Below are positions 7,578 to 20,392 of a stretch of 64,000 bases of DNA, piece after piece. Every line of letters begins with the position of its first letter. The first letter of the stretch is position 1. The stretch spans positions 1 to 64,000 of the forward strand of contig NZ_WSTA01000005.1 of NCBI RefSeq assembly GCF_009789225.1. The letters are read 5' to 3'. Source of the stretch: Agromyces seonyuensis. Lineage in GTDB: Bacteria; Actinomycetota; Actinomycetes; Actinomycetales; Microbacteriaceae. The translations under genes and the position numbers were made by a program. The notes beneath the pieces are model-generated. The model saw only the letters and a list, made by a program, of their open reading frames with translations, made no database searches and was not told the origin of the DNA.

Positions 7578-8771
7578 TCAGTCGCGCGGCGGCAGCGCGT
7601 CGAGCCAGCCGACGACCTCGCGCTCCCAGCGCTCGGGGTCCTGGTTCCAGAGCTTCGTGTGGCGCGCACCCGCCCACTCGTCGAGGCGGACGAGGTCGGG
7701 GCGGGCCGCCGCGAGACGCCGCGAGCCGTCGATCGGCACGAACCCGTCGTCGACGGAATGCAGCACGAGTACCGGGGCCACGAGCCCGTCCGCGGCCGCT
7801 GCGGCATCCAGGGCATCGAGATCGATGGGCGCCTCGGCGCCCGTCAGACCGAGCAGCCGCGAGCTCCGCAGCACGTCGCCGACGACGCCGGCGAAGCGCT
7901 CGGGCAGACCGATCTCCCCGCCCTGGAAGCGCAGGATGTCGCTCCAGTCGACGGCGGGCGAGTCCAGGATGAGCCCCTCGACGGTGTCCCGCGCCTCGGC
8001 GGAGTGCAGCACCGTCTGCACCGAGATCGCCCCGCCCATGGACCACCCGAGCAGCACGATCCGCCGAGCGCCGTGGGCCCGGGCGTAGGCGATCGCCGCG
8101 TCGACGTCCGGCCACTCGGTCCCGCCGAGCCCGTAGCGACGGTCGGCGCTCTCGGGGGCCTCGCCGTCGTTGCGCCAGGAGACGAGCAGGCTGTCCCAGC
8201 CGGCTGCCCGCACGGCGTCGACGGCTCGCAGTCCCTCCTGCCGTCGCGTGCCGCGGCCGTGGACCATGACGATCCAGCGCCCGTCGGGCTCGTCGGCGGG
8301 GATGTGCCAGGCGGGCGCCGGCCCGAGCGGGGTGTCGATGACGACGTTCGTGTAGTCGTGGCCGAGTTCCCAGGGTCCGAGGTGCCACCAGCCGGCGAAG
8401 CGTCCGGCGCGGGCCCGTTCGAGGCGGCCGAAGTCGACCGACTCGATGCGGCGGCGCACCGTGGTCACGCCCTCGTCGAGCACGTCGCCGAGGCGCGCGT
8501 GCCCGGATTCCTGGTTGAACCAGAAGCTGTAGCGCCCGCGCATGCGGGACTCGTCGGTCGCCGCCAGCACGATCTCGTGGTTGGCGAGGTCGACCGAGAC
8601 GATGCGCTCGGGCTCGTCGCGCTTCGACGGCGGCGTGAGCACCCGGCGTGCGAGCGCGACTGCGAGGGCTCCCGCACCGAGGGCGATCGAGCCGCCCACG
8701 ACGGCCGCTCCGGCCAGCATCCCGAGTGCGACGCGCCCGTTCCCCGACGCGTTCCGAACCGTTCCCGCCAC
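7578..8771 (-). CDS. Membrane-anchored alpha/beta hydrolase
   Basis: 397 residues. A hydrophobic segment at about 15-40 would anchor the protein in the membrane, with the catalytic domain from about 150. The nucleophile elbow is GWSMGG, the likely acid is in SVDDGFVP and the His in ARHTKLW, giving a complete Ser-Asp-His triad; MVHGRG is the oxyanion-side motif. The substrate is unknown. GTG 8771 is supported by GGGAG six bases upstream. The gene is divergent from the DUF3000 gene, and their -10 hexamers overlap around 8838-8847. Confidence 0.8.
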   Translation of the reverse strand: MAGTVRNASGNGRVALGMLAGAAVVGGSIALGAGALAVALARRVLTPPSKRDEPERIVSVDLANHEIVLAATDESRMRGRYSFWFNQESGHARLGDVLDEGVTTVRRRIESVDFGRLERARAGRFAGWWHLGPWELGHDYTNVVIDTPLGPAPAWHIPADEPDGRWIVMVHGRGTRRQEGLRAVDAVRAAGWDSLLVSWRNDGEAPESADRRYGLGGTEWPDVDAAIAYARAHGARRIVLLGWSMGGAISVQTVLHSAEARDTVEGLILDSPAVDWSDILRFQGGEIGLPERFAGVVGDVLRSSRLLGLTGAEAPIDLDALDAAAAADGLVAPVLVLHSVDDGFVPIDGSRRLAAARPDLVRLDEWAGARHTKLWNQDPERWEREVVGWLDALPPRD

Positions 8772-8841
8772 CGCGTGCTCCCTTCCGCGGGGCGACGGCG
8801 GACGGTCGGCGTGCCGTCGTCGTCCGCCCCTGCGCAGACTC

Positions 8842-8847
8842 TAGTCT
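8842..8847 (+). promoter_or_regulatory. -10 hexamer for a leaderless DUF3000 mRNA
   Basis: TAGTCT ends 7 bases before GTG 8854, and no Shine-Dalgarno is present, so the transcript would begin at the start codon. A minus-strand hexamer TAGAGT (8843-8838) overlaps it and could serve the hydrolase gene. Confidence 0.55.
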
Positions 8848-8853
8848 GCACAC

Positions 8854-9441
8854 GTGTCCGAGTCCGCCGAGCACCCCCCTGAGTTCGCGGCCGCCCTCGA
8901 CGCCTTGCGTCGGGCCCGTCATCGCGATGATCTCGTCGTGTCCGAAATCCCTGCGCCGGGTTCGCTCGCGCCGTATGCGACGGCATTGTCGGCCGATGTC
9001 GCCCCGCCGACGCACGGCATCGATTCCGAACTCGGCACGGGGCGCTTCGTCCTTCTGTACGACCCCGACGAGCCGGAGGCCTGGGGCAGCCGGTTCCGCA
9101 TCGTCTGCTTCGCCGAGGCGCCGTTGGAACCCGAGATCGGCATCGACCCGTTCCTCGCCGACGTCGCCTGGTCGTGGCTCGTGGATGCGTTGGACGCCCG
9201 CGGCGCGCGCTACGTCGCCGCCTCGGGCACCGCGACCAAGATCCTCTCGACCGGCTTCGGCGAGCTCGCGCGCCAGGGCGACGGCGCCCGCATCGAACTG
9301 CGCGCATCGTGGAGCCCGCTCGACTCCGACGTCACCGCCCACGTGGAGGGCTGGGGCGAGCTGTTGTGTATGCTCGCCGGGTTGCCCCCGCGCGCAGAGG
9401 GGGTGACGGTTCTTCCGAGGCGGAGGTCGCGACGTGGGTGA
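8854..9441 (+). CDS. DUF3000 family protein
   Basis: 195 residues of a family restricted to actinobacteria and of unknown function. It begins MSESAEHPPEFAAALDAL and has no signal peptide or membrane segment. The last 8 bases overlap the start of the HRDC ribonuclease gene, so the two are translationally coupled. This DUF3000-HRDC pairing is conserved in actinobacteria, which hints at a role linked to RNA processing (inference only). The gene appears leaderless from GTG 8854. Confidence 0.85.
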   Translation: MSESAEHPPEFAAALDALRRARHRDDLVVSEIPAPGSLAPYATALSADVAPPTHGIDSELGTGRFVLLYDPDEPEAWGSRFRIVCFAEAPLEPEIGIDPFLADVAWSWLVDALDARGARYVAASGTATKILSTGFGELARQGDGARIELRASWSPLDSDVTAHVEGWGELLCMLAGLPPRAEGVTVLPRRRSRRG

Positions 9442-10630
9442 GTACCGGGTCATCGATGGCGCCGGTGAGTTCGAGCAGGCGGTCGCCGCGATCGCCGCGG
9501 GCGAGGGCCCCGTGGCCGTCGACGCGGAGCGCGCGAGCGGCTTCCGGTATTCGCAGCGCGCCTATCTGATCCAGGTCTTCCGCCGCGGCGCCGGCGTCTT
9601 CCTCTTCGACCCGCCCGCCATCGGCGGCTTCGCGTCGCTCCAGGCCGCGATCGGCGAGGAGGAGTGGGTGCTCCACGCCGCGAGCCAGGACCTCGCCTGC
9701 CTCCGGGAGGTCGGCCTCGACCCGGCACGCATCTTCGACACTGAGCTCGCGGCCCGGCTGCTCGGGCTGCCGCGCGTCGGCCTCGGCCCCGTCGTCGAGG
9801 AATTGCTCGGCGTGCACCTGAAGAAGGAGCACTCGGCGGCCGACTGGTCCACCCGGCCCCTCCCCCAGGCGTGGCTCGAGTACGCCGCCCTCGACGTCGA
9901 ACTCCTCGTCGACGTGCGCGATGCGATGGCCAAGCGGCTCGTCGCGGCCCGCAAGACCGGGATCGCCGGGGCCGAGTTCGAGGCGGTGCTCCGCAAGGAG
10001 CCGAAGCCCGCCGCCGCCGACCCGTGGCGACGGCTTTCCGGCCTCTCGAGCATCCGTTCGCCCCGGCAGTTGGCGATCGCCCGCGAGCTGTGGCTCGAAC
10101 GCGACCGCCTCGCCGTCGAACTCGACCTGGCGCCGGGCCGCCTCGTGCCCGACTCCTCGCTCCTCGCCGCGGCCAAGGCCCAGCCCCGAGCGCGCCGCGA
10201 GCTCGCCGACCTCCGGGCCTTCACGGGCCGGGCGAGCCGCAGCGAGCTCGACCGCTGGTGGGCCGCCGTGCAGCGCGGCATCGCCGAGACGCAATTGCCG
10301 CCGATGCGCGTGCCGAGCGAGGGTCCGCCGCCGCACCGCGGCTGGGCCCACCGGCATCCCGACGCGGATGCCCGGCTGCGCACCGCGCGTCCGGCCGTGC
10401 AGGCCGCCGCCGACGTACTCGGCATGCCGACCGAGAACCTGTTGACGCCCGACCACCTGCGCCGCGTCGCGTGGCAGCCCCCGCAGCCCGCGGACGCCGA
10501 GCACATCGGCGCGGCGCTGGCCGCCCTCGGCGCCCGGGACTGGCAGATTGCGGCGACTGCACAGATCATCGCCGCCTCGTTTGTCGAGGCGGAACAAGCC
10601 CTCATGGACGCCGAGTCCGACCCTTCGTAG
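9434..10630 (+). CDS. Ribonuclease D-like 3'-5' exonuclease with HRDC domain
   Basis: 398 residues. The N-terminal DEDDy exonuclease domain shows VDAERASG (motif I), LHAASQDLACL (motif II) and YAALDVELLVDV (motif III with the catalytic Tyr and Asp). The HRDC domain follows at about 210-290. E. coli RNase D trims tRNA 3' ends, and a similar role is likely. GTG 9434 overlaps the end of the DUF3000 gene by 8 bases. A beta-oxidation pair follows on the same strand after about 80 bases. Confidence 0.9.
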   Translation: MGEYRVIDGAGEFEQAVAAIAAGEGPVAVDAERASGFRYSQRAYLIQVFRRGAGVFLFDPPAIGGFASLQAAIGEEEWVLHAASQDLACLREVGLDPARIFDTELAARLLGLPRVGLGPVVEELLGVHLKKEHSAADWSTRPLPQAWLEYAALDVELLVDVRDAMAKRLVAARKTGIAGAEFEAVLRKEPKPAAADPWRRLSGLSSIRSPRQLAIARELWLERDRLAVELDLAPGRLVPDSSLLAAAKAQPRARRELADLRAFTGRASRSELDRWWAAVQRGIAETQLPPMRVPSEGPPPHRGWAHRHPDADARLRTARPAVQAAADVLGMPTENLLTPDHLRRVAWQPPQPADAEHIGAALAALGARDWQIAATAQIIAASFVEAEQALMDAESDPS

Positions 10631-10707
10631 GTTCCGGCAACCGCTCGGCTGCCGTTCGGAGTGCGTTCGTAGGATGCGATGAATCCGAATTGAAAGGCGG
10701 CGGCAGC

Positions 10708-11913
10708 GTGGCTGAACGAGCTGATGTCGTGTTCGTCGACGGGGTCCGTACCCCGTTCGGTCGAGCCGGTGAAAAGGGCATGTACTGGGGAACCCGGGCG
10801 GACGACCTCGTCGTCAAGGCCATCACGGGACTGCTCGAGCGGAACCCTTCCCTTCCCAAGGACCGGGTCGACGATGTGGCGATCGCTGCGACGACGCAGC
10901 AGGGCGACCAGGGCCTGACCCTCGGCCGGACGGCGGCGATCCTCGCGGGCCTGCCCATGTCGGTCCCGGGCTTCGCGATCGACCGCATGTGCGCCGGCGC
11001 CATGACGGCGGTCACCACGACCGGCGCCGGTATCGGCTTCGGCCAGTACGACGTCGTCATCGCGGGCGGCGTGGAGCACATGGGGCGTCACCCCATGGGC
11101 CTGGACGCGGACCCGAACCCCCGCTTCCTCACCGAGGGGCTCGTGGCCGGCGATGCGCTCAACATGGGCAACACCGCCGAGCGTCTCCACGACCGCTTCC
11201 CCGAGCTGACCAAGGAGCGCTCCGACCGTTTCGGCATGCGCAGCCAGCAGAAGGTGCAGGCGGCCTACGAGGCCGGCCACCTCCAGCCCGACCTCGTGCC
11301 CGTGGCGATCCGCTCGGAGCAGGGCTGGGGCCTCGCGACCGAGGACGAGGGACGTCGTCCCGGCACCACGATGGAGGGTCTGGCGCAGCTCAAGACGCCG
11401 TTCCGCCCCCACGGCCGCGTGTCGGCGGGCAACGCCTCGCCCCTCACCGACGGCGCCACCGCGGCGATCCTCGCGAACGCGAAGACCGCCAAGGAGCTCG
11501 GTCTCTCGGTCAAGATGCGCATGGTGAGCTTCGGCTTCGCCGGCGTCGAGCCCGAGGTCATGGGCATCGGCCCGATCCCCTCGACCGAGCGCGCACTGAA
11601 GAACGCGGGCCTGACGATCGAGGACATCGGCCTCTTCGAGCTGAACGAGGCCTTCGCCGTGCAGGTGCTGAGCTTCCTCGACCACTTCGGCATCGACGAC
11701 GAGGACCCCCGCGTCAACCCGTGGGGCGGCGCGATCGCCATCGGCCACCCGCTCGCCGCGTCCGGCGTGCGCCTCATGATCCAGCTCGCCCGCCAGTTCG
11801 AGCTGCACCCCGAGGTGCGCTACGGCCTCACGGCGATGTGCGTGGGCCTCGGCCAGGGCGGCAGCGTGATCTGGGAGAACCCCCACCACAAGCACTACGG
11901 AAAGGGCCGCTGA
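10708..11913 (+). CDS. fadA: Acetyl-CoA C-acyltransferase (thiolase)
   Basis: 401 residues of the degradative thiolase family, which cleaves 3-ketoacyl-CoA with CoA. The acyl-carrying Cys is in DRMCAGAMT, the general base His in IGHPLAASG and the second Cys in AMCVGLGQGG. GTG 10708 is supported by GAAAGGCGG upstream. The FadB-type gene starts 5 bases after this stop, so the two probably form one operon encoding the last steps of beta-oxidation. The order DUF3000-HRDC-thiolase-FadB-dxs is a familiar actinobacterial arrangement. Confidence 0.93.
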   Translation: MAERADVVFVDGVRTPFGRAGEKGMYWGTRADDLVVKAITGLLERNPSLPKDRVDDVAIAATTQQGDQGLTLGRTAAILAGLPMSVPGFAIDRMCAGAMTAVTTTGAGIGFGQYDVVIAGGVEHMGRHPMGLDADPNPRFLTEGLVAGDALNMGNTAERLHDRFPELTKERSDRFGMRSQQKVQAAYEAGHLQPDLVPVAIRSEQGWGLATEDEGRRPGTTMEGLAQLKTPFRPHGRVSAGNASPLTDGATAAILANAKTAKELGLSVKMRMVSFGFAGVEPEVMGIGPIPSTERALKNAGLTIEDIGLFELNEAFAVQVLSFLDHFGIDDEDPRVNPWGGAIAIGHPLAASGVRLMIQLARQFELHPEVRYGLTAMCVGLGQGGSVIWENPHHKHYGKGR

Positions 11914-11918
11914 ACGCG

Positions 11919-14060
11919 ATGACCGACTACTCGAAGATCGACTTCTCCGAGCTGACCGCCGTCTCCGACGACGAGGTCGTCACGCACAGCTACGTGCGCG
12001 ACATCCCCCTTGCCTCCGGCAAGACGCTGGCGCTCATCACGCTCGACAACGGCCGCGACCACACGCGTCCGTCGACGCTCGGCCCGGTGACCCTCCTGGA
12101 GCTGAACGACCGCCTCGAGGAGCTGAAGGTCCGCGCGGCCGCCGGCGAGATCGACGCCGTCGCGATCACGGGCAAGCCGTACTTCCTCGCCGCGGGCGCC
12201 GACCTGTCCAAGGTCAGCGAGATCCCGAGCCGCGAGGCGGCCCTGAAGCTCGGCCAGCTCGGCCACTACGTGCTCGGCAAGCTCGGCGATCTCGGCGTGC
12301 CCTCGTTCTGCTTCATCAACGGCCTCGCCCTCGGCGGCGGCGTCGAGATCGCGCTGAACTGCGACTACCGCACGATCGACGCGGCCGCGCCCGCCGTCGG
12401 CCTGCCCGAGGTCTTCCTCGGCATCATCCCCGGCTGGGGCGGCGCCTACCTGCTGCCCAACCTCATCGGCATCGAGAACGCCCTCAAGGTGATCGTCGAG
12501 AACCCGATGAAGAACAACCGGATGCTGAAGGCCAAGGACGCCGCCGAGCTCGGCATCGCCGACGTCGTGCTCGCCCCGGTGAACTTCCTCGAGGACTCGA
12601 TCAAGTGGGCCGACGGCGTGCTCGGCGGCAAGATCGCCGTCAAGCGCCCGAACCAGCCCGGCAAGCTCGAGCGACTCGCCAAGTGGGACATCGCGATCGG
12701 CATCGCCAAGAAGGCCATCGAGGGCAAGATCGGCACGACCGCCAAGTCGCCGTTCGCTGCGCTCGAGCTCCTGAAGGCCGCCAAGTCCGGCACCAAGGCC
12801 GAGGGCTTCGCCCGCGAGGACGAGATGCTCGCCGACCTCATCGCCGGCGACCAGTTCCACGCGTCGATCTACGCGTTCAACCTCGTGCAGAAGCGTGCGA
12901 AGCGCCCCGCGGGCGCCCCCGACAAGTCGCTGGCCCGCAAGGTCAACAAGGTCGGCATCATCGGCGCCGGCCTCATGGCGAGCCAGTTCGCGCTGCTGTT
13001 CGTGCGCCGCCTGCAGGTGCCCGTCGTCATCACGGACCTCGACCAGGCCCGCGTCGACAAGGGCCTCGCGTACATCCGCGACGAGATCGGCAAGCTCCAG
13101 GAGAAGGGGCGCGTCTCCTCCGACGAGGCCAACCGCCTCCGCGCGCTGGTCTCGGGCACGACCGACAAGTCCGATTTCGCGGACTGCGACTGGGTCATCG
13201 AAGCCGTCTTCGAGGACCTCGCCGTCAAGCAGCAGGTCTTCGCCGAGGTCGAGCCGTTCCTGGCCGAGACGGCGATCATCGCGACGAACACCTCCTCGCT
13301 CTCGGTGGAGCAGATCGGCGCGAACCTCGCTCACCCCGAGCGCCTCGTCGGCTTCCACTTCTTCAACCCGGTGGCGATCATGCCGCTGATCGAGATCGTG
13401 AAGACGCCGCAGACGGATGACGCGACGCTCGCGACCGCGTTCGCGACGGCCGCGAAGTTGAAGAAGAACGCCGTCCTCACGGCGGACGCCCCCGGCTTCG
13501 TGGTCAACCGCCTCCTCGCCAAGGTCATGGGCGAGGCGGCCCGTGCCGTCGACGAAGGCACCCCGGTGCCGGTCGTCGAGCAGGCGCTCGCGCCGATCGG
13601 CCTCCCGATGGGCCCGTTCGAGCTCATCGACCTCGTCGGCTGGGCGGTCGCGGCCCACGTGCAGGACACGATGGTGCGCGAGTTCCCCGAGCGCTTCTAC
13701 TCCTCGGAGAACTTGCATGCCCTCTCCAAGCTCGGCGGCCCCGTCGTCGAGAAGGACAAGCACGGCAAGGTCACCGACCTCACCAAGGAGGCCAAGAAGG
13801 CCATCACGGTCGGCAAGAGCCCCGTCGACGCCGCGACGATCCTGCGTCGCGTCGAGGACGAGCTCGCGGGCGAGATCAAGCTCATGCTCGACGAGGGCGT
13901 CGTGGCCGCGGCCGAGGACATCGACCTCTGCCTCATCCTCGGCGCCGGCTGGCCCTTCCAGGCCGGCGGCGCGACGCCGTACCTCGACCGGGTCGGCGCC
14001 TCGGAGCGCGCCTTCGGCGACACGTTCCACCACCCGAAGATCGTCGGCCTCTCCGCGTAA
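11919..14060 (+). CDS. fadB: FadB-type enoyl-CoA hydratase / 3-hydroxyacyl-CoA dehydrogenase
   Basis: 713 residues, two catalytic parts. The crotonase domain (about 1-300) has the oxyanion segments AAGADLSK and NGLALGGGVEIAL. The NAD-binding Rossmann domain starts near residue 345 with VGIIGAGLMAS and continues with NTSSLSV and GFHFFNPV, as in HADH; a C-terminal HADH domain has GFVVNRLL. It would hydrate enoyl-CoA and oxidise the product for the adjacent thiolase. ATG 11919 lies 5 bases after the fadA stop. Confidence 0.93.
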   Translation: MTDYSKIDFSELTAVSDDEVVTHSYVRDIPLASGKTLALITLDNGRDHTRPSTLGPVTLLELNDRLEELKVRAAAGEIDAVAITGKPYFLAAGADLSKVSEIPSREAALKLGQLGHYVLGKLGDLGVPSFCFINGLALGGGVEIALNCDYRTIDAAAPAVGLPEVFLGIIPGWGGAYLLPNLIGIENALKVIVENPMKNNRMLKAKDAAELGIADVVLAPVNFLEDSIKWADGVLGGKIAVKRPNQPGKLERLAKWDIAIGIAKKAIEGKIGTTAKSPFAALELLKAAKSGTKAEGFAREDEMLADLIAGDQFHASIYAFNLVQKRAKRPAGAPDKSLARKVNKVGIIGAGLMASQFALLFVRRLQVPVVITDLDQARVDKGLAYIRDEIGKLQEKGRVSSDEANRLRALVSGTTDKSDFADCDWVIEAVFEDLAVKQQVFAEVEPFLAETAIIATNTSSLSVEQIGANLAHPERLVGFHFFNPVAIMPLIEIVKTPQTDDATLATAFATAAKLKKNAVLTADAPGFVVNRLLAKVMGEAARAVDEGTPVPVVEQALAPIGLPMGPFELIDLVGWAVAAHVQDTMVREFPERFYSSENLHALSKLGGPVVEKDKHGKVTDLTKEAKKAITVGKSPVDAATILRRVEDELAGEIKLMLDEGVVAAAEDIDLCLILGAGWPFQAGGATPYLDRVGASERAFGDTFHHPKIVGLSA

Positions 14061-14080
14061 GCCGGCATCCTCGACCGAAC

Positions 14081-14111
14081 GGCCCCGTCCCGCCTCGTGC
14101 GGGGCGGGGCC
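14081..14111 (+). terminator. Terminator after fadB
   Basis: GGCCCCGTCCCGC pairs with GCGGGGCGGGGCC (one G-T pair), loop CTCGT, 20 bases past the fadB stop. Confidence 0.55.
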
Positions 14112-14146
14112 GTCCGCATTCGGCCGAGGATGTCCGAGGGCGGCGT

Positions 14147-14152
14147 TAGCGT
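14147..14152 (+). promoter_or_regulatory. -10 hexamer for a leaderless reductase mRNA
   Basis: TAGCGT ends 7 bases before ATG 14159. The only purine-rich bases (CAGG) touch the start codon, too close for a Shine-Dalgarno. Confidence 0.5.
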
Positions 14153-14158
14153 CGCAGG

Positions 14159-14746
14159 ATGACCCGCTACCGCTACTACGTCGCCTCGAGCCTCGACGGC
14201 TTCATCGCCGACCGCGACGGCTCGCTCGACTGGCTGCTGGCGTTCGGCATGGACGAGTTCGCAGCCGGCTACCGCGCCTTCATCGCCGAGGTCGGGGCCA
14301 TCGTCATGGGCCGTTCGACCTACGACTTCGTGCACGGCGAAGGGCCGGCCGCCTGGGACTACGTGGTGCCGGCCTGGGTGCTCACGAACCGCGTCGCGGA
14401 GGGCGTGCCCGGGCGCGACATCCGCTTCCGGGCCGCCTCCCCCGCCGAGTTGCGCGACGAGCTCGAGGCGGCCGCGGGCGGCCGCGACGTCTGGCTGGTC
14501 GGCGGCGGCGGCCTCGTCGCGGAGTTCGCGGCGGCCGGCATGCTCGACGAACTGATCGTGAGCGTCATGCCCGTCGTGCTCGGCGCCGGCGCGCCGCTCC
14601 TGCCGCTCGCGACGAACCGGAGCCTCGAGCTGACCGGCACCACGACGTTCCCGAGCGGGGCCGTCGAACTGCGCTATCGCATCGCAGCCACCGGCTCCGC
14701 TCCGGCCGGCAGGCCGGACGCAGACGCCGTCCGAGGCGACGAGTAG
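14159..14746 (+). CDS. DHFR/RibD-like family reductase
   Basis: 195 residues of the dihydrofolate reductase-like family related to the RibD C-terminal domain. Family marks are YYVASSLDGFIAD at the N-terminus, IVMGRSTYDF and the nucleotide loop WLVGGGGLVAEF, followed by ELIVSVMPVVLGAG. It probably reduces a small substrate with NADPH. It does not need to be a true dihydrofolate reductase; these stand-alone proteins are common in actinobacteria and mostly uncharacterised. The start appears leaderless. Confidence 0.85.
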   Translation: MTRYRYYVASSLDGFIADRDGSLDWLLAFGMDEFAAGYRAFIAEVGAIVMGRSTYDFVHGEGPAAWDYVVPAWVLTNRVAEGVPGRDIRFRAASPAELRDELEAAAGGRDVWLVGGGGLVAEFAAAGMLDELIVSVMPVVLGAGAPLLPLATNRSLELTGTTTFPSGAVELRYRIAATGSAPAGRPDADAVRGDE

Positions 14747-14818
14747 GCTTGACGCTCGGGTCGAGAGGGGTCGGCCCGCATCACACATCAGCACTACTCG
14801 GGGGAGAAACACCAGATC

Positions 14819-15250
14819 ATGCAACGCATCCAGTTCGCCGCCCTGTCCGCCATCGCCGTCGCCGCCGCGCTCACGCTCGCCGGCTGCTCGACCAGCTCGG
14901 AGCCCGCCGAGACCACCGCCGCCGCAGGCTCCTGCGAGGTCATCCGCGTCCAGGTTCGCGACATCAGCAACGGCGCGCAGAACAAGCTCGCCATGGTCAC
15001 CGACCCGGCGGCCGACGGCGAGTACCTCGGCGATCTCATCACCCGGGTCGACGAGCTCAAGGCCGACGCCGAGTCCGACGAGGTCGTGGCCAAGCTCGAC
15101 GACCTCGAGACCGCCCTCACCGAGGCCCAGACGACCGTCGAGGCGCTGCCGACGCCGACCGAGGACTCGGAGACGCCCGACACCACCGAGCAGTCCGAGG
15201 CGGTCAGCAAGTCCGCGACCGCGGTCACCGTGGCGTGCGACGCCGAGTGA
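14819..15250 (+). CDS. Small secreted lipoprotein, unknown function
   Basis: 143 residues. A signal peptide ends in the lipobox LTLAGC, giving a lipidated Cys at residue 22. The mature part is acidic, rich in Thr, Glu and Asp, with a predicted helical stretch (about 75-110) and a second Cys pair partner near the end (TVACDAE), which could form a disulfide with the Cys of GSCEVI. I do not recognise the family. A strong terminator follows. Confidence 0.7.
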   Translation: MQRIQFAALSAIAVAAALTLAGCSTSSEPAETTAAAGSCEVIRVQVRDISNGAQNKLAMVTDPAADGEYLGDLITRVDELKADAESDEVVAKLDDLETALTEAQTTVEALPTPTEDSETPDTTEQSEAVSKSATAVTVACDAE

Positions 15251-15266
15251 GCTGATCCGGCAGCGA

Positions 15267-15309
15267 CGGGGCGGCGGCGAGGAGACTCGCCGCCGCCCCG
15301 TCGGCTTTT
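15267..15309 (+). terminator. Strong terminator after the lipoprotein gene
   Basis: A 15-bp perfect stem (15267-15281 with 15286-15300, loop GAGA) followed by TCGGCTTTT. It also separates this gene from the convergent dxs. Confidence 0.8.
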
Positions 15310-15407
15310 GCGGTTGCGGCGTCGAGCGACCGGCGCGGCGCGCCTCCGGCCGACCGGCGGCGACGGCGCGGCCGGGGTGGACGCGCCGGATCGGCGCCCC
15401 GTTCGGA

Positions 15408-17357
15408 TCAGCGGTCGGCGCGCGTCGCGATGATCGGCGTCGCCCCGGTCTCCCCCGTCGCCGGCCGCGCGTGCGGCAGCTTCGAGCCGAGCACCATGTC
15501 GGTGACGTCGCGGGCGATCTGCTGGGCGCTGAGGCCCGCGCGCTCGAGGATCTCGGCGCGGGTCGCGTGGTCGAGGAACTCGTCCGGCAGGCCGAGCTCC
15601 GTCACGGCCGTGTCGACGCCGGCCCGTCGCAGATCCTGACGGATGCGCGTGCCGACGCCGCCGACTCGGATGCCGTCCTCAAGGCTCACGACAAGGCGGT
15701 GCTCGCGCGAGAGCTCGATGACGCTCTCGGGAACGGGCACGACCCAGCGCGGGTCGACGACGGTTGCGCCGATGCCCTGCGCCTCGAGGCGCTCGGCGAC
15801 CGCGAGGCCGGTCTCGGCCATCGGGCCGACGGTGACGATCAGCACGTCCTGCTGCGACGTCTCGGCGAGCACGTCGACGCCGTCCGCGGTGCGGCGGACC
15901 GCGTCGATCGGGGCGCTGACGGAGCCCTTCGGGAAGCGGATGACCGTGGGCGCGTCATCCACGACGACGGCCTCGCGCAGTTCTTCGACGAGCCGTTCCG
16001 CGTCGCGCGGCGCCGCGATGCGGATGCCGGGGACGACCTGGAGGATCGCCAGGTCCCACACGCCGTGGTGGCTCGGACCGTCGGGGCCGGTCACGCCGGC
16101 GCGGTCGAGCACGAACGTGACGCCGGCCTTGTGGAGGGCGACGTCCATGAGCACCTGGTCGAAAGCGCGGTTGATGAACGTGGCGTAGACGGCGACGACC
16201 GGGTGCAGGCCGCCGAACGCGAGGCCGGCCGCCGACGCCGCGGCATGCTGCTCGGCGATGCCGACGTCGAAGACGCGGCTCGGGAAGCGCTCCGCCATCT
16301 TGTGCAGCCCGGTCGGCCGCAGCATCGCGGCCGTGATGCCCACGAGGTTCGGTCGGGCGGCGGCGAGCGAGGCGAGTTCGTCGGCGAACACGCCCGTCCA
16401 GGACGGCTTGGACGAGGAGTCCAGCGGTTCGCCCGTCTCGGGGTCGATCTGCCCGACGGCGTGGAACTGATCGGCGATGTCCCGGCGGGCGGGCTCGTAG
16501 CCGCGGCCCTTCTCGGTGATCGCGTGGACGATGACGGGCGCGCCGTAGTCCTTCGCCTGGCGCAGCGCCTCCTCCATCGCCTGCTCGTCGTGGCCGTCGA
16601 TGGGACCGACGTACTTGATGTCGAGGTTCGAGTAGAGCGCCTCGTTGTCGGTGAAGCGGCTGAGGAAGCCGTGCAGGCCGCCGCGCACGCCGCGGTAGAA
16701 CGAGCTCGCGGGGCTGCCGAGGCGATCGAACGCGCGGCGGCTCGAGAGGTGCAGCTCGCGGTAGCCCTGCTTGGTGCGCACCGAGTTCAGGAACCGGGCC
16801 ATGCCGCCGATCGTCGGGGCGTAGGAGCGGCCGTTGTCGTTGACGACGACGATGAGCTTGCGCGTGTTGTCGTCGGAGATGTTGTTGAGCGCCTCCCACG
16901 TCATGCCGCCCGTGAGGGCGCCGTCGCCGACGACGGCGATGACATGGCGATCGCGCTGACCGGTCATCTCGAACGCCTTCGAGATGCCGTCGGCCCAGGA
17001 CAGGGAGCTCGACGCGTGCGAGGACTCGACGATGTCGTGCTCGGACTCGGAGCGCTGCGGGTAGCCGGCGAGGCCGCCCGCGAGGCGCAGGCGCGAGAAG
17101 TCCTTGCGGCCGGTGAGGAGCTTGTGCACGTACGACTGGTGGCCGGTGTCGAACACGATCGCGTCGCGGGGCGACTCGAACACCCGGTGGATGGCCAGGG
17201 TCAGCTCGACGACGCCGAGGTTCGGACCGAGGTGGCCGCCCGTCTTCGACACCTCGCGCACGAGGAACTGCCGGATCTCGCCGGCGAGCTGCTCGACCTC
17301 CGCAGTCGAGAGACCGTCCAGGTCCCGCGGACTGTTGATGTGCTCGAGCAGGGTCAT
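15408..17357 (-). CDS. dxs: 1-deoxy-D-xylulose-5-phosphate synthase
   Basis: 649 residues. Thiamine-diphosphate enzyme that condenses pyruvate and glyceraldehyde 3-phosphate, the first step of the MEP isoprenoid pathway. Visible: N-terminal [13 protein letters not shown], the ThDP-binding [18 protein letters not shown], and the transketolase pyrimidine domain with [10 protein letters not shown] 17357 (MTLLEHINS) is preferred over upstream codons because CGGAGG is 8 bases before it. It lies downstream of acnA on the same strand but after a strong hairpin. Confidence 0.96.
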   Translation of the reverse strand: MTLLEHINSPRDLDGLSTAEVEQLAGEIRQFLVREVSKTGGHLGPNLGVVELTLAIHRVFESPRDAIVFDTGHQSYVHKLLTGRKDFSRLRLAGGLAGYPQRSESEHDIVESSHASSSLSWADGISKAFEMTGQRDRHVIAVVGDGALTGGMTWEALNNISDDNTRKLIVVVNDNGRSYAPTIGGMARFLNSVRTKQGYRELHLSSRRAFDRLGSPASSFYRGVRGGLHGFLSRFTDNEALYSNLDIKYVGPIDGHDEQAMEEALRQAKDYGAPVIVHAITEKGRGYEPARRDIADQFHAVGQIDPETGEPLDSSSKPSWTGVFADELASLAAARPNLVGITAAMLRPTGLHKMAERFPSRVFDVGIAEQHAAASAAGLAFGGLHPVVAVYATFINRAFDQVLMDVALHKAGVTFVLDRAGVTGPDGPSHHGVWDLAILQVVPGIRIAAPRDAERLVEELREAVVVDDAPTVIRFPKGSVSAPIDAVRRTADGVDVLAETSQQDVLIVTVGPMAETGLAVAERLEAQGIGATVVDPRWVVPVPESVIELSREHRLVVSLEDGIRVGGVGTRIRQDLRRAGVDTAVTELGLPDEFLDHATRAEILERAGLSAQQIARDVTDMVLGSKLPHARPATGETGATPIIATRADR

Positions 17358-17444
17358 TCGCGTTGCCTCCGGGATGGTGCGGCGCACGGCCGCGGAACGG
17401 GTTCGAGTCTACGCCGGGCGCACCGACGGCTCGGCGAACAAGGA

Positions 17445-17478
17445 GGGGGCGGGCGATCCGTCCGGATCGCCCGCCCCC
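17445..17478 (-). terminator. Terminator between acnA and dxs
   Basis: A 16-bp perfect stem (17445-17460 with 17463-17478) of GGGGGCGGGCGATCCG lies 14 bases past the acnA stop. The T-run on the minus strand is short (TCCTTGTT). Confidence 0.65.
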
Positions 17479-17491
17479 TGGATGCGCTTCG

Positions 17492-20320
<2,829 letters not shown>

Positions 20321-20392
20321 GCTGCCCTCCTCTGGCCTCGCCGCGACGGAGCGGCGCAAACTCAATTGTCTTGCAACGGAATCGTCGCCACC

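Noticed and set aside
15301-15407. Possible riboswitch near dxs
   Set aside because: This is downstream of dxs, and the dxs leader (17358-17491) is only about 130 bases, mostly filled by the acnA hairpin. No TPP-type motif seen.
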